Source: Halanaerobium sp. MA284_MarDTE_T2 (GTDB lineage Bacteria; Bacillota; Halanaerobiia; Halanaerobiales; Halanaerobiaceae). From it: a stretch of DNA of 60,033 bases. The first letter of the stretch is position 1. The number at the start of each line of letters is the position of its first letter. A program made the position numbers and the translations under genes. The DNA is taken from assembly GCF_003337245.1 (NCBI RefSeq), contig NZ_QPJE01000014.1, positions 1 through 60,033 on the forward strand, given 5' to 3'. The notes beneath the pieces were generated by a model, which was not told the DNA's origin, did no database searches, and saw nothing but the letters and a program-made list of their open reading frames with translations. Positions 44,720-52,674 of the stretch are shown here, in pieces.

Positions 44720-45540
44720 GTGTCAAAAAAATATATTGATGAATTTATAAAAGCACTAGATTCTGAAATAAAGAGCTTAAAAAAGGGAACTTATGGTAAT
44801 ATTGTTCCTATATTCAATGGAAAATTCAAAAGAAAAATAAATAATCTATATATTTACACTTTTAAGCTAGAAAATTTTCTTAGTGTTATGGATGATACCC
44901 CTGTTGAAATAATAATTAATAATAAAAATTATAAGGGACAAATAATTTCAGTTAAAGGGTTAGAAGTTGATATTGCAATTGAAGAAAAATTAGGAGTTTC
45001 TATTCCCAAAGCTATTATTAATACTAATTTATGGTTTTTATTAGAGAGATTAAAAGACAAATTTGAAGAGAATAAAATCAAACAAAATAGATTTAAAACT
45101 AGTGATAAATTGTTTGGTTTTAACTTTAAGAATAATAATTCAAACATTGAACCTAACTATACAATCTCAGATAAGGTTCCAAATCAATCTCAAAAAGATG
45201 CTATTTTTAATTATTTAAATAATGAAGTGTCAATAATTACGGAAAAGTACGTAAGTTTTTTCTACATTAAATTCTGAAAAATTAGAAAAAGGAAAAGATA
45301 ATATTTCAATTAAAATTAGTTCACTGAATAGGGTAGATAAAGCATTAAAAAAGGGAAAAGTTTCATTACTAGATATTCAATACAGAATGGCACCTCAAAT
45401 AGCAGATATTTCAAATAGATTTTTTTATAATAACATTAGCAGCTGCAATTGTTATGGGGAGAAATGCTAATGGTTTAAGAGAATGGAAATTAAAAAATGG
45501 AATGACTTTAAAAGAATTTGAAAAGCCTGATGAAGAATAA
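44720..45540 (+). pseudogene. wrecked SF1 helicase plus DUF4357 fragment
   Basis: GTG 44720 after AAGGGGGGG opens 185 codons that resemble the N-terminus of an SF1 DNA/RNA helicase and end near VPNQSQKDAIFNYLNNEVSI, exactly where the Walker A should follow; the frame then runs into a stop at 45277. At about 45360-45430 LLDIQYRMAPQIADISNRFF is a later helicase motif. From about 45435 a different frame reads AAIVMGRNANGLREWKLKN and GMTLKEFEKPDEE to TAA 45538-45540, a DUF4357 C-terminus from another gene. At least two large deletions have fused remains of two genes here. Confidence 0.65.
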
Positions 45541-45562
45541 ATTGTAATTATAAAAAATAAAA

Positions 45563-45597
45563 ACACCTGATAAAATATCAGGTGTCTTCATAATTTT
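45563..45597 (+). terminator. rho-independent-type hairpin, shared by convergent genes
   Basis: ACACCTGATA (45563-45572) pairs perfectly with TATCAGGTGT (45576-45585) over a 3-base loop. T-rich sequence follows on the plus strand (CTTCATAATTTTAATTTT) and an A-run precedes it (TTTTTATTTTTTA on the minus strand), so it can serve both the mcrBC side and the convergent PemK-like gene. Confidence 0.7.
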
Positions 45598-45668
45598 AAT
45601 TTTGCCCATTTAAGAGCTCTTTATAATTTTATTTTCTATATTAATAATACTATTTTATCAGTCAATTG

Positions 45669-46196
45669 TCAAGCAGTTTCAAACAAAAATTCACTTATTT
45701 TTTGGTTAAGATCTGCTGGTTTTTCTTTGATGTCATATATAGCTTTTTGTTCATTAATTCGCTGGATATCAATTGCTCTCATATCACTTAAATGAAGTCG
45801 AGAAGTTTTATCATTTTTAAAATCTTTAATTTTAATATCAATTTCAATTTTAGAATTAGGAGGATTAGAATTTTCTTTTACTGATGTTGTAGGAATAACC
45901 AAATATTTTGATCCAAAATCTTTTAATATATAGCAGTAATGACCACCATAAATTTCTTTTGGATATCCTCTTCTTAAATTAAAATATGCAATTTGTCCTG
46001 TGGTTGGCCTAGTTGCTGGTTTTATTTTATAAAAAGAGGTTGATGGATCATTCGTTTCGTTTGGAACAATTATATTGTAAAAAAAGTGTAGTTCTCTAAT
46101 CCAATATTTTAATTCTCTAGCAAAACCGTTAATATCATAGTTTTTAATTTTTTTGAGCGTAGCTTTAGCTTCCTTCACATCATCAGAAAAACTCAT
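45669..46196 (-). CDS. PemK/MazF-like toxin-family protein
   Basis: 175 residues. After an N-terminal helical segment (residues ~1-60, DDVKEAKATLKKIKNYD) comes a PemK/MazF-like barrel: RPTTGQIAYFNLRRGYPKEI, GGHYCYILKDFG, YLVIPTTS, HLSDMRAIDIQRI. The order of G-x-I/V-x-x-x-x-L, H/R-x-x-x-V/I-L and V-I-P-x-T/S strands fits the family, but key MazF ribonuclease residues are not all evident. No antitoxin gene adjoins it. It is divergent from a DUF3578-McrB-like gene with 113 bases between, and RBS GGAGGTG precedes the ATG. It may be a guard toxin for the neighbouring restriction system; inference. Confidence 0.55.
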   Translation of the reverse strand: MSFSDDVKEAKATLKKIKNYDINGFARELKYWIRELHFFYNIIVPNETNDPSTSFYKIKPATRPTTGQIAYFNLRRGYPKEIYGGHYCYILKDFGSKYLVIPTTSVKENSNPPNSKIEIDIKIKDFKNDKTSRLHLSDMRAIDIQRINEQKAIYDIKEKPADLNQKISEFLFETA

Positions 46197-46309
46197 ATTT
46201 GGTTCACCTCCATTAAATTATATTAATTATAACATAATTTCTATAAAAAGGAAATAAATTTCTGTAAATTTCAGAATATTATACGGAAAAATAAAAAGAG
46301 GTAGATACA

Positions 46310-48097
46310 ATGTCATCAATTAAAGATTACTTAGCAAAAATAGTTTCAGAATATAAAGAAGCAAGATTACATGAAGAATTTACTGGCCATAAACTTGGAG
46401 ATTTAATGCGCCATGAGCTCCCAGATTATCTAGAAGAAAAACTTTCATCAAATTTTAAAACAGAAAATTATATAATCAAAGGTTCAATTGGAATGGGTAA
46501 TTGGGCTAAAGTTCCCTGGCTTGCAATAATGAATAAAGATATAACAACTACAACTCAAGAAGGAGTCTATGTAGTTTATCTTTTTTCTCAAGATATGGAG
46601 AGAGTCTACTTAATCTTTAATCAGGGAGTAACTCGCAGCACCAAAGAAGAATTTATAAATAACCGTGATAAATTAAGATCTAAGATGGATTTAGGTGATT
46701 TTAAAACTGATAATGAAATTGATCTTGCTGAATCTGGTAAAGGTAAGGCTTATGAGTTATCAAATATATGTTATAATAAATATGAAGCTGAACAATTAAT
46801 TAATAATCAAATTCCAGAATCAGAATTAATAGATGATTTAATTCAAATGATGAAAATTTACCAAAGATATTATGAACAATATTATTTAGAATTAGATGAA
46901 GCTGAAATTGAAACAGGAGAAGGAGTTTCTGAAAATATGGATGACTTAACAACAAAAGAAAAACTAACTCAAATCAAAAACTACATCAAAGCTCAGGGCT
47001 ATACCTATCCTGACAATTTAATAGAAAACTTCTATCTTTCTCTAAAAACAAAACCTTTTGTCCTGCTGGCAGGTATCTCAGGTACAGGTAAAACAAAACT
47101 GGTAGAACTATTTGCCAGAGCTATTGGCTGCAGCTCAGATAATGACCGCTTTAAGTTGATTTCAGTTAAACCAGACTGGAATGACAGTGCAGATCTTTTA
47201 GGTTACAGCAATATCAGAGGAGACTTTCAGCCTGGCCCGATTTTAGAAATAATTAAAAAAGCAGCTGAAGATCCCGCTAACCCCTATTTGGTCTGTCTTG
47301 ATGAAATGAACCTGGCTCGAGTAGAATATTATTTCAGTGACTTTTTATCAAAGATGGAAACCCGTCACTATGATGGTGATCAGATAAAAACAGATAGATT
47401 ATTAAATGAAAATGATTTTGATCAAAATGACAGCAATGATTCTAAAGCTAAATACTCAAATCTACATATCCCGGACAACCTCTATCTCATTGGAACGGTT
47501 AATATGGACGAAACAACCCATCCATTCAGCAAAAAGGTATTAGATAGAGCAAATACAATTGAGTTCAATCAGATTGATTTAACAGCCTTTTTAGAGGAAG
47601 ATTATTCAGTGCAGGCTCAGAGCTTAAAGGTAAATAATCAATTTCTAGAAACAGAGTATTTAAATCTAAAAGATCTGCTGCCTGCTAAAGAAGGTGAAGT
47701 CAGAAGAATAACTGAAGAACTGGAAAGATTAAACCAGATACTTAAAAAGGCAAATCTACAGGTAGGCTACAGAATCAGAGATGAGATTAACTTCTACATA
47801 GTTGAAGCTCTGGATAAAGAACTGCTCGCTAAAAACACTGCCTTTGATAAAGAAATTCTACAAAAAGTATTACCCCGGATTCAGGGTAGTTCAGCCATCA
47901 TTAAAGAAATACTGCTGGAATTATTTGATTTCTTTAGTGGAAGCAGCTTCAGTCAAGAAAACGGTCAGCTGTCTAATAGAGTCTGGAATTATTATCAGGC
48001 AAATCAGGAAAGCTTTAAGTATCCGGAATCAGCAGAAAAAACAGCATATATGCTGCGGCGCTTTGAAGAAGATGGTTTTACTTCTTACTGGCTGTAA
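46310..48097 (+). CDS. DUF3578-McrB-like AAA+ ATPase
   Basis: 595 residues. Residues ~1-195 are a DUF3578 (MrcB N-terminal) modified-DNA reader: GSIGMGNWAKVPWLAIMNKD, YVVYLFSQDMERVYLIFNQG. The AAA+ part has Walker A LLAGISGTGKTKLVELFA (~256), KPDWNDSADLLGY, Walker B CLDEMNLARVEYYFSDFL (~328) and NMDETTHPFSKKVLDRA (~395). The McrB MNTAD signature is replaced by VNMDET, as in the MrcB-like branch. Its expected partner, a DUF2357 nuclease, lies at 55893, not adjacent. G+C rises from ~25% to ~38% near residue 215 in sampled lines, hinting that the reader domain was exchanged. RBS AAGAGGTAG. Confidence 0.82.
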   Translation: MSSIKDYLAKIVSEYKEARLHEEFTGHKLGDLMRHELPDYLEEKLSSNFKTENYIIKGSIGMGNWAKVPWLAIMNKDITTTTQEGVYVVYLFSQDMERVYLIFNQGVTRSTKEEFINNRDKLRSKMDLGDFKTDNEIDLAESGKGKAYELSNICYNKYEAEQLINNQIPESELIDDLIQMMKIYQRYYEQYYLELDEAEIETGEGVSENMDDLTTKEKLTQIKNYIKAQGYTYPDNLIENFYLSLKTKPFVLLAGISGTGKTKLVELFARAIGCSSDNDRFKLISVKPDWNDSADLLGYSNIRGDFQPGPILEIIKKAAEDPANPYLVCLDEMNLARVEYYFSDFLSKMETRHYDGDQIKTDRLLNENDFDQNDSNDSKAKYSNLHIPDNLYLIGTVNMDETTHPFSKKVLDRANTIEFNQIDLTAFLEEDYSVQAQSLKVNNQFLETEYLNLKDLLPAKEGEVRRITEELERLNQILKKANLQVGYRIRDEINFYIVEALDKELLAKNTAFDKEILQKVLPRIQGSSAIIKEILLELFDFFSGSSFSQENGQLSNRVWNYYQANQESFKYPESAEKTAYMLRRFEEDGFTSYWL

Positions 48098-48243
48098 AAA
48101 TATATAAGATTCCAGGCTAAATTGGGTAATAAAAATTAGTTATTTTTAAAGCTTTTACTTCAATAAAATTAAAAATGAATAGAGAGACAGTTTTCTTAAA
48201 TTAATGATAAGCAATAAATTTAAATATTTTTTTGATATCAGTC

Positions 48244-48270
48244 TGACATAATGTTGTCACACTTCTGTGA
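48244..48270 (+). promoter_or_regulatory. overlapping dyads upstream of small-protein genes
   Basis: TGACA-N6-TGTCA (48244-48259) overlaps TCAC-N6-GTGA (48257-48270), directly before AT-rich TATTATAAAA that could include a -10. It is a candidate promoter/operator for the two small genes that follow; no regulator is identified. Confidence 0.35.
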
Positions 48271-48348
48271 TATTATAAAAATAACAGAAGAAATATTGTA
48301 TTTGATTCAGGTATTAAACTTTAAATTATTTTTTAAGAGGTGATCCAA

Positions 48349-48495
48349 ATGGCAAAGTTCGTTTCTTTTCTCTACAAGCTGGCCAGAATTGCAAATGATG
48401 CAGAAACTTTAAGCAGCGGCAGTCCTAAAAGAATTGCTAAACGAGCCAAAAATAAAGTTATCGGTAGATCAATCATTAAAAAATTAATGAAATAG
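48349..48495 (+). CDS. 48-residue basic conserved small protein
   Basis: ATG 48349 follows AAGAGGTGA by 5 bases. The peptide has FVSFLYKLARIANDAETLSS followed by GSPKRIAKRAKNK, VIGRSIIKKLMK. The pattern LARxANDxxxLSSGxPKRIxKRAKNK recurs in small proteins of many Firmicutes, where function is unknown. It is strongly basic at the C-terminus and could bind nucleic acid. It is followed after 10 bases by another small gene. Confidence 0.65.
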   Translation: MAKFVSFLYKLARIANDAETLSSGSPKRIAKRAKNKVIGRSIIKKLMK

Positions 48496-48505
48496 GGGGA
48501 TATTT

Positions 48506-48688
48506 ATGGAAGAAATCTTAGATGAAGTAAAAATTGGTGAAAAGTTAACTGTAGGAGTAAATGCTTCTAATGAAGAAATTGGTCTATTTATTGCTTCAGA
48601 AGATGTTTCGGCAAGCTGTGCCTTTAGAAAAGAAGAGTGGGATAAATTTGTGGAAGCAGTAAATAAAGCTGACAAAAAAATAGAATAG
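48506..48688 (+). CDS. 60-residue acidic small protein of unknown function
   Basis: ATG 48506, 7 bases after GGGGGA. The acidic peptide (IGEKLTVGVNASNEEIGLFI, FRKEEWDKFVEAVNKADKK) has a predicted beta-hairpin plus C-terminal helix layout. No family recognised. It forms an apparent operon with the preceding basic 48-residue protein, and the basic/acidic pairing could mean the two products interact. Confidence 0.55.
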   Translation: MEEILDEVKIGEKLTVGVNASNEEIGLFIASEDVSASCAFRKEEWDKFVEAVNKADKKIE

Positions 48689-48757
48689 AGAGAAATAAAA
48701 ATAGGGCTGTAAGTTTTCATTGAACTTTACAGCTCTGTAATTTTCAGTATATCTTCA

Positions 48758-48796
48758 TGCATATGCTAAACTAAAAGTGTACCCAAAATAATGTTG
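48758..48796 (+). repeat. solo IS21-like terminal repeat
   Basis: TGCATATGCTAAACTAAAAG then TGTACC and AAAATAATGTT match 59939-59976 with a single mismatch (position 48784). At the right edge this is the end of an IS21-like element; here nothing of the element follows, so it is a solo end left by deletion or by later insertion of the adjacent IS. Confidence 0.7.
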
Positions 48797-48838
48797 TGAA
48801 TGTCAAATAATATTTTACGCTTTTCGCTCAATAAGATT

Positions 48839-50101
48839 TTACACCTAAGATTTTCCAAAAATGGTTTCTCTGTGAGTTAATCTGCAGCTATCAAACTAAT
48901 AGAGCTTAATAACAAATGAGTTTTAACTTTTTTAGCTCCCATTACAGTTAAGTTCTCTAAATTTAGATGCTCTTTTAATCTGGAAAAAGTTCTTTCAACA
49001 CTGGTTCTTTCGTTGTAGATCTTTCTCCAGGTTCTAGAATCCCTATGTGGAGTTGAAATATATCTGGGGTTCTCTTTTGGTCTGGTTTTAGTTACTCGAC
49101 CATAGTTGCTGTTAGAACACCACTTAGTTCCATGAATACAATCAACTTTACCACATACATGTGGGCATCTAAATTTATTGACCCCTTTGTAATGACCCCA
49201 GTAATACATTTTGTGTCCACCACTACAGACTGGTGTTCCTTTAAAATCATAGAAACCAGCTGGTGGCTGTTTAGCATTACGCTTGTTAATTGGGATAATG
49301 GTCTGAGATTCCTGCTCAAAGAGAATATACTCATAGATATCAGTATAGTCATAACCTGAATCCATAGTCCAGTATTTAGGTTTAGTTAAATCTCTTTCAG
49401 CTAAAAAGTCATTAACCTTTTCAACTAAAGATATTGCCTGAGTTTTATCTGCATGATTGGCTGGAGTCAAAGTTAAAGCAATTGGTAATTCTGAGTTAGT
49501 TTCAACTGCAGCATGTATCTTCCAGCCAAACCAGGTTATCTGATTTTTATGGGAGTCGAATTTAGTACCCCAATCAGGGGTAGAATTATTTTCCTTATCT
49601 ATCTTTGACCTTGGCTTAGCTCGTTCATATGCTTCAAGTTTTGAAGCATCAATAGCCATTATTTCAGTATCCAATAAATCAAGTTCTATACTTTGATCTA
49701 AAAGATTATTCATTAAAATTTCAGCTCCATCAGTCTCAGATAATTTGCTGTAATATAGGCTAAATGTTGCTTCACTGGGCACCCTACCAGTGGTAGAAAA
49801 ACCGCAGACATATCTGAGATAAGGACTTCTATCAATTTTACTTACTAAGTCTGCTCTGGTGGGAATCTTTTCGATCTGTTGGACCAGAAAAGCTCTTAAA
49901 ATAGCTTCTGGATTGTATCCAGTTGGTCCTCCATTAGACTTAGGCTTAATCTTTTCAACAATAGGTTTTAAATCAATAGGATCTAAAATACAAATTAATT
50001 TGTCTGTTTCCGATAAATTCAGCAATTCTTCAAAGGGAAAGAGACATTCTTGTCGAATAGTATTAATAGGCTTCACCTTCTTTCTGTTTTTTTAGGTGTT
50101 A
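48839..50101 (-). mobile_element. IS1182-like insertion sequence
   Basis: Element containing one transposase. Imperfect terminal inverted repeats TTACACCTAA (48839-48848) and TTAGGTGTTA (50092-50101) flank the gene. No target-site duplication was recognised. An extra inverted repeat at 50046-50133 extends past the right boundary, so the true end may be about 30 bases further out. Confidence 0.65.
48877..50076 (-). CDS. IS1182-like DDE transposase
   Basis: 399 residues. RNase-H-fold DDE residues are visible: EIMAIDASKLEAY (D1), KYWTMDSGYDYTDIYEY (D2), and YNERTSVERTFSRLKEHL (E). N-terminal FPFEELLNLSETDKL and the GYNPEAILRAFLVQQIEKIP block are typical of the IS1182/DUF772 group. A cysteine-rich insert (CSGGHKMYYW ... 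CPHVCGKVDC) sits between D2 and E. GTG start after AGAAGG. The gene looks intact and may be active. It was inserted between the McrB-like gene and its nuclease partner. Confidence 0.85.
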   Translation of the reverse strand: MKPINTIRQECLFPFEELLNLSETDKLICILDPIDLKPIVEKIKPKSNGGPTGYNPEAILRAFLVQQIEKIPTRADLVSKIDRSPYLRYVCGFSTTGRVPSEATFSLYYSKLSETDGAEILMNNLLDQSIELDLLDTEIMAIDASKLEAYERAKPRSKIDKENNSTPDWGTKFDSHKNQITWFGWKIHAAVETNSELPIALTLTPANHADKTQAISLVEKVNDFLAERDLTKPKYWTMDSGYDYTDIYEYILFEQESQTIIPINKRNAKQPPAGFYDFKGTPVCSGGHKMYYWGHYKGVNKFRCPHVCGKVDCIHGTKWCSNSNYGRVTKTRPKENPRYISTPHRDSRTWRKIYNERTSVERTFSRLKEHLNLENLTVMGAKKVKTHLLLSSISLIAAD

Positions 50102-50133
50102 CTATTAAATTCGACAAGAATGGGGTGAAGCCC
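50046..50133 (-). promoter_or_regulatory. inverted repeats across the transposase start codon
   Basis: In the transposase sense, ATTCTTGTCGAAT upstream is complementary to ATTCGACAAGAAT inside codons ~9-13, and GGCTTCACC upstream is complementary to GGTGAAGCC, which contains the GTG start. Either pairing would trap the ribosome binding site in any transcript that enters from outside, a known way for ISs to limit read-through expression. Confidence 0.55.
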
Positions 50134-50399
50134 TTTTTATATCATTAAAATCTTTGTTATATCAAGGCTTATTTTTATGAAATTCACTTAATATAACTGA
50201 ATTTATTCATTTCAATCTCCAATTATGGCATACTATACCTATAACCTATACTATAACAGAAGATGATTTTAATGTTTAACAATATAAATTTATTCACCCA
50301 GCCTTTATTAATGGCACTGCTGATAACTTTTCTCAGGATAAGGTTGTCTTTGATCAATTTCTATAAATTAGAATAACACAATAGGGAGATGTTAACATT
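50134..50399 (+). other. upstream region of restriction enzyme gene
   Basis: Non-coding. A tandem run CTATACC-TATAACC-TATAC-TATAAC lies at 50233-50256, with near 7-base periodicity; it may be a regulator site. An open stretch FIHPAFINGTADNFSQDKVV without a start (about 50280-50370) may be a gene scrap. Confidence 0.35.
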
Positions 50400-51188
50400 A
50401 TGAACAATTGGTTTTATCATGGAAATAATATTGATACAAAAATTAATAAGTCAAAACCATATAAAGGAATTAGACAGGAATTAAAAGATTTTAGAAAAAA
50501 TTATTATTTATCCTTTAAAAATAATTTGATGTCTATTACTGATATCAATAAAGAAGCAGTGTATAGTAAAGTTGAATTAATAAATAAATATTATAAAATT
50601 GCAGAATCATTTGAAAGAAAACATAACATTAGTTCCCAATCAAAATTCAGATCCACTATATTAGAGGAATTTATGGGTTATCTTTTTAAAGATATACCTG
50701 AAATAGAGGGTATGGGATTAGAGTTTAATAATAAAAATATATTTGCTGGGATTAAATTAGATCATAATGGCAATATAAATATTCAAACTAAAGATGTAGA
50801 TTTTTGTATTGGTAAAAATTTCGATATTTATGTTGACGCCCAAAAAAACAAATATGAAATATTTATTCCTATTGTTGCAATTGAATGTAAAACTTATTTG
50901 GATAAAACAATGTATAGTGAAGCACAGTTTTCAGCTCAAAAAATAAAAAATGGTACTCCTAATGCTAAAACATATATCATAATGGAAACTAATGAAGTAG
51001 CTCTTGATAAATATTCACCGCAAAGTCCAATTGATGAATTATATGTATTAAGAAAGGAGACTGGTAAAAACATAAGCAAAGAGATTACATATACTTTCTT
51101 TAAAGAACTTCATGAAGATATAAGACAGGTTAATAAATTAAATGAAATAATACTGCCGGGTAAAATTCTAAATCCTGATGTAGGATAG
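50400..51188 (+). CDS. Bpu10I-family type II restriction endonuclease
   Basis: 262 residues. KDVDFCIGKNFDIYVDAQKN (~131-150) followed by IVAIECKTYLDKTMYSEAQF (~157-176) forms a PD-(D/E)XK active site (D...E-x-K) in the arrangement of the Bpu10I family. SQSKFRSTILEEFMGYLF near residue 80 is also characteristic. Bpu10I itself is a heterodimer of two related subunits; only one gene is seen here, so this enzyme may be a homodimer. RBS AGGGAG. It is convergent with a DNA methyltransferase 98 bases downstream, forming a restriction-modification pair. Confidence 0.75.
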   Translation: MNNWFYHGNNIDTKINKSKPYKGIRQELKDFRKNYYLSFKNNLMSITDINKEAVYSKVELINKYYKIAESFERKHNISSQSKFRSTILEEFMGYLFKDIPEIEGMGLEFNNKNIFAGIKLDHNGNINIQTKDVDFCIGKNFDIYVDAQKNKYEIFIPIVAIECKTYLDKTMYSEAQFSAQKIKNGTPNAKTYIIMETNEVALDKYSPQSPIDELYVLRKETGKNISKEITYTFFKELHEDIRQVNKLNEIILPGKILNPDVG

Positions 51189-51285
51189 TTATTAGAAAAT
51201 TACATTTAAAAAAAGCAGAAAATTATTGGTTGAGAAAATTTTTTCCACCAATAATTTTAGTTTATTATAATCTATAATTTTTTTC

Positions 51286-52443
51286 TCATTCAAGATTCAA
51301 TTTTAACTGTTTAGGTACTTTTTTTACTCTTTCACGAGCTTTTTTAGTATATTCTTCAGATATATCTATTGAAATATATTTTCGGTTTTCCTTCTTGGCT
51401 ACTGCGGCAACAGTACCTACTCCACCGAATGGATCCAAAATTATATCTTCTTGATAGCTAAATAATTTAAGTATTCTTCTGGCTAGTTCTTCTGGGAACA
51501 TTGCAGGATGATCATATTCTTTCATATTTCTTTCGGGTGCAATACTCCATTTTGAGTATACCCATTCTTTAAATTCATCAGCAGTTATGTCTATATTTTC
51601 TTTTTTACCAGTTTTTTTGATATCGCCTTTACAGTAAACTTCAACAAATTCCCATGTATATTTAAAATAAGGGCTTGAAGGACTTTTCCAACTTCCCCAG
51701 GCAGTATATTTACAATTGTAATTATTTTTCTCCCATAATATTTCTGTTTTCCAAATCATCTTTTTATCTATGAAATATTTACCTACGATATGATGAAGTG
51801 GAATGTAATCAGAAAATAAGGGTTGAATATTTACAGCAAATCTACCACCATATTTTAGAACTCTAATACATTCATCAAAAATAGCAAAGAGTTGATCTAG
51901 ATACTGCTGCCACTTTATTGAATCATCGGTTGCTTCATAATCTAATCCAAAATTATACGGTGGTGAAGTAAAAATAAGGTCAATTGAATTATCAGGTATT
52001 GTTTTTAGATATTCTAAACTATCAGCGCATACAATTTGATTAATCTTTTCTTCTGTTAGCTTATTATTTTGTTTTTTAAAATTATTATCTTTTGCATAAT
52101 AATATTTACCTCTAGCTGTTTCTTTTTTCTTTCTGTTTTTTACTTTGCGTTCTTTATTATAATCAATATATATTTTTTTACCATTATCAATACCATAACT
52201 TTTATTTTTATTAATTTTTTGTTTAATAACTTGAAAATATTCAGGCTTTTCATTGAAAAAACTTTCAAATTTATTTATATCAAAACTATTAAGATATATT
52301 AAAATGTCATTATCATTATTCTTTTTAAGGAACAACTCATTTTCATCAAAATATTTATTTATTTCACTTAAAATATTTTCTGAACTTTCTTGTTTAAAAT
52401 TTTTCTTTTTGATTTTTATTTTGATATAATTGTTTTTGTTCAT
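51286..52443 (-). CDS. SPPY-type DNA methyltransferase (beta class), R-M partner
   Basis: 385 residues. The catalytic motif IV FTSPPYNFGLDY (~160) precedes the SAM-binding motif I DPFGGVGTVAAVAKK (~340), the beta-class order; SPPY favours N4-cytosine but N6-adenine is possible. The C-terminus YISIDISEEYTKKARERVK is typical. Residues 1-~125 are an unusual Lys/Asn-rich extension without recognised motif. An in-frame GTG at 52455 overlaps the Shine-Dalgarno AAAGGTGA, so ATG 52443 is preferred. It would protect host DNA from the endonuclease at 50400. Confidence 0.85.
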   Translation of the reverse strand: MNKNNYIKIKIKKKNFKQESSENILSEINKYFDENELFLKKNNDNDILIYLNSFDINKFESFFNEKPEYFQVIKQKINKNKSYGIDNGKKIYIDYNKERKVKNRKKKETARGKYYYAKDNNFKKQNNKLTEEKINQIVCADSLEYLKTIPDNSIDLIFTSPPYNFGLDYEATDDSIKWQQYLDQLFAIFDECIRVLKYGGRFAVNIQPLFSDYIPLHHIVGKYFIDKKMIWKTEILWEKNNYNCKYTAWGSWKSPSSPYFKYTWEFVEVYCKGDIKKTGKKENIDITADEFKEWVYSKWSIAPERNMKEYDHPAMFPEELARRILKLFSYQEDIILDPFGGVGTVAAVAKKENRKYISIDISEEYTKKARERVKKVPKQLKLNLE

Positions 52444-52451
52444 TATTTTAA

Positions 52452-52604
52452 TCACCTTTCAGTAGAATCATCAAATTTTTTTATATATTGTTCAATTGCT
52501 TTATTCACAAGCCAGCTTATAGATCTATCTTTTTTTTCAGATATTTTACCAAGTTTATCCCAATTTTTTTTATCATCTTCGGAAATATATATGTTTTTTC
52601 TCAA
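52452..52604 (-). CDS. ribbon-helix-helix regulator of the R-M system
   Basis: About 50 residues: RKNIYISEDDKKNWDKL, ISEKKDRSISWLVNKAIEQ, YIKKF. This is the Arc/CopG-type ribbon-helix-helix pattern (one beta strand, two helices with S-x-S-x-L-V-N-x-A-I). The frame is open to 52667, but AAGGGAG lies 8 bases before TTG 52604; TTG 52610 is an alternative. It ends 8 bases before the methyltransferase, so it is cotranscribed. Like C-proteins of other R-M systems it probably tunes expression, here with an RHH rather than an HTH fold. Confidence 0.7.
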   Translation of the reverse strand: MRKNIYISEDDKKNWDKLGKISEKKDRSISWLVNKAIEQYIKKFDDSTER

Positions 52605-52628
52605 GGTCAACACTCCCTTTTCTTTTAT

Positions 52629-52663
52629 GCATATATTATAATATGATATGCGTATAAATTCAA
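52629..52663 (-). promoter_or_regulatory. promoter and dyad operator of the RHH-methyltransferase operon
   Basis: On the minus strand TTGAAT (52658-52663), 17-base spacer, TATAAT (52635-52640). The dyad GCATAT (52629-52634) / ATATGC (52646-52651) embraces the -10, an ideal position for autorepression by the RHH protein. Confidence 0.7.
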
Positions 52664-52674
52664 GCATTTATATA

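Noticed and set aside
45669-46196. Classical two-gene MazEF system
   Set aside because: No antitoxin-sized gene lies upstream or downstream on the minus strand; the neighbours are a terminator and a divergent McrB-like gene.
50233-50256. CTATACC/TATAACC tandem repeats as a CRISPR-like array
   Set aside because: Units are about 7 bases with no spacers; at most an operator or AT-rich promoter sequence.
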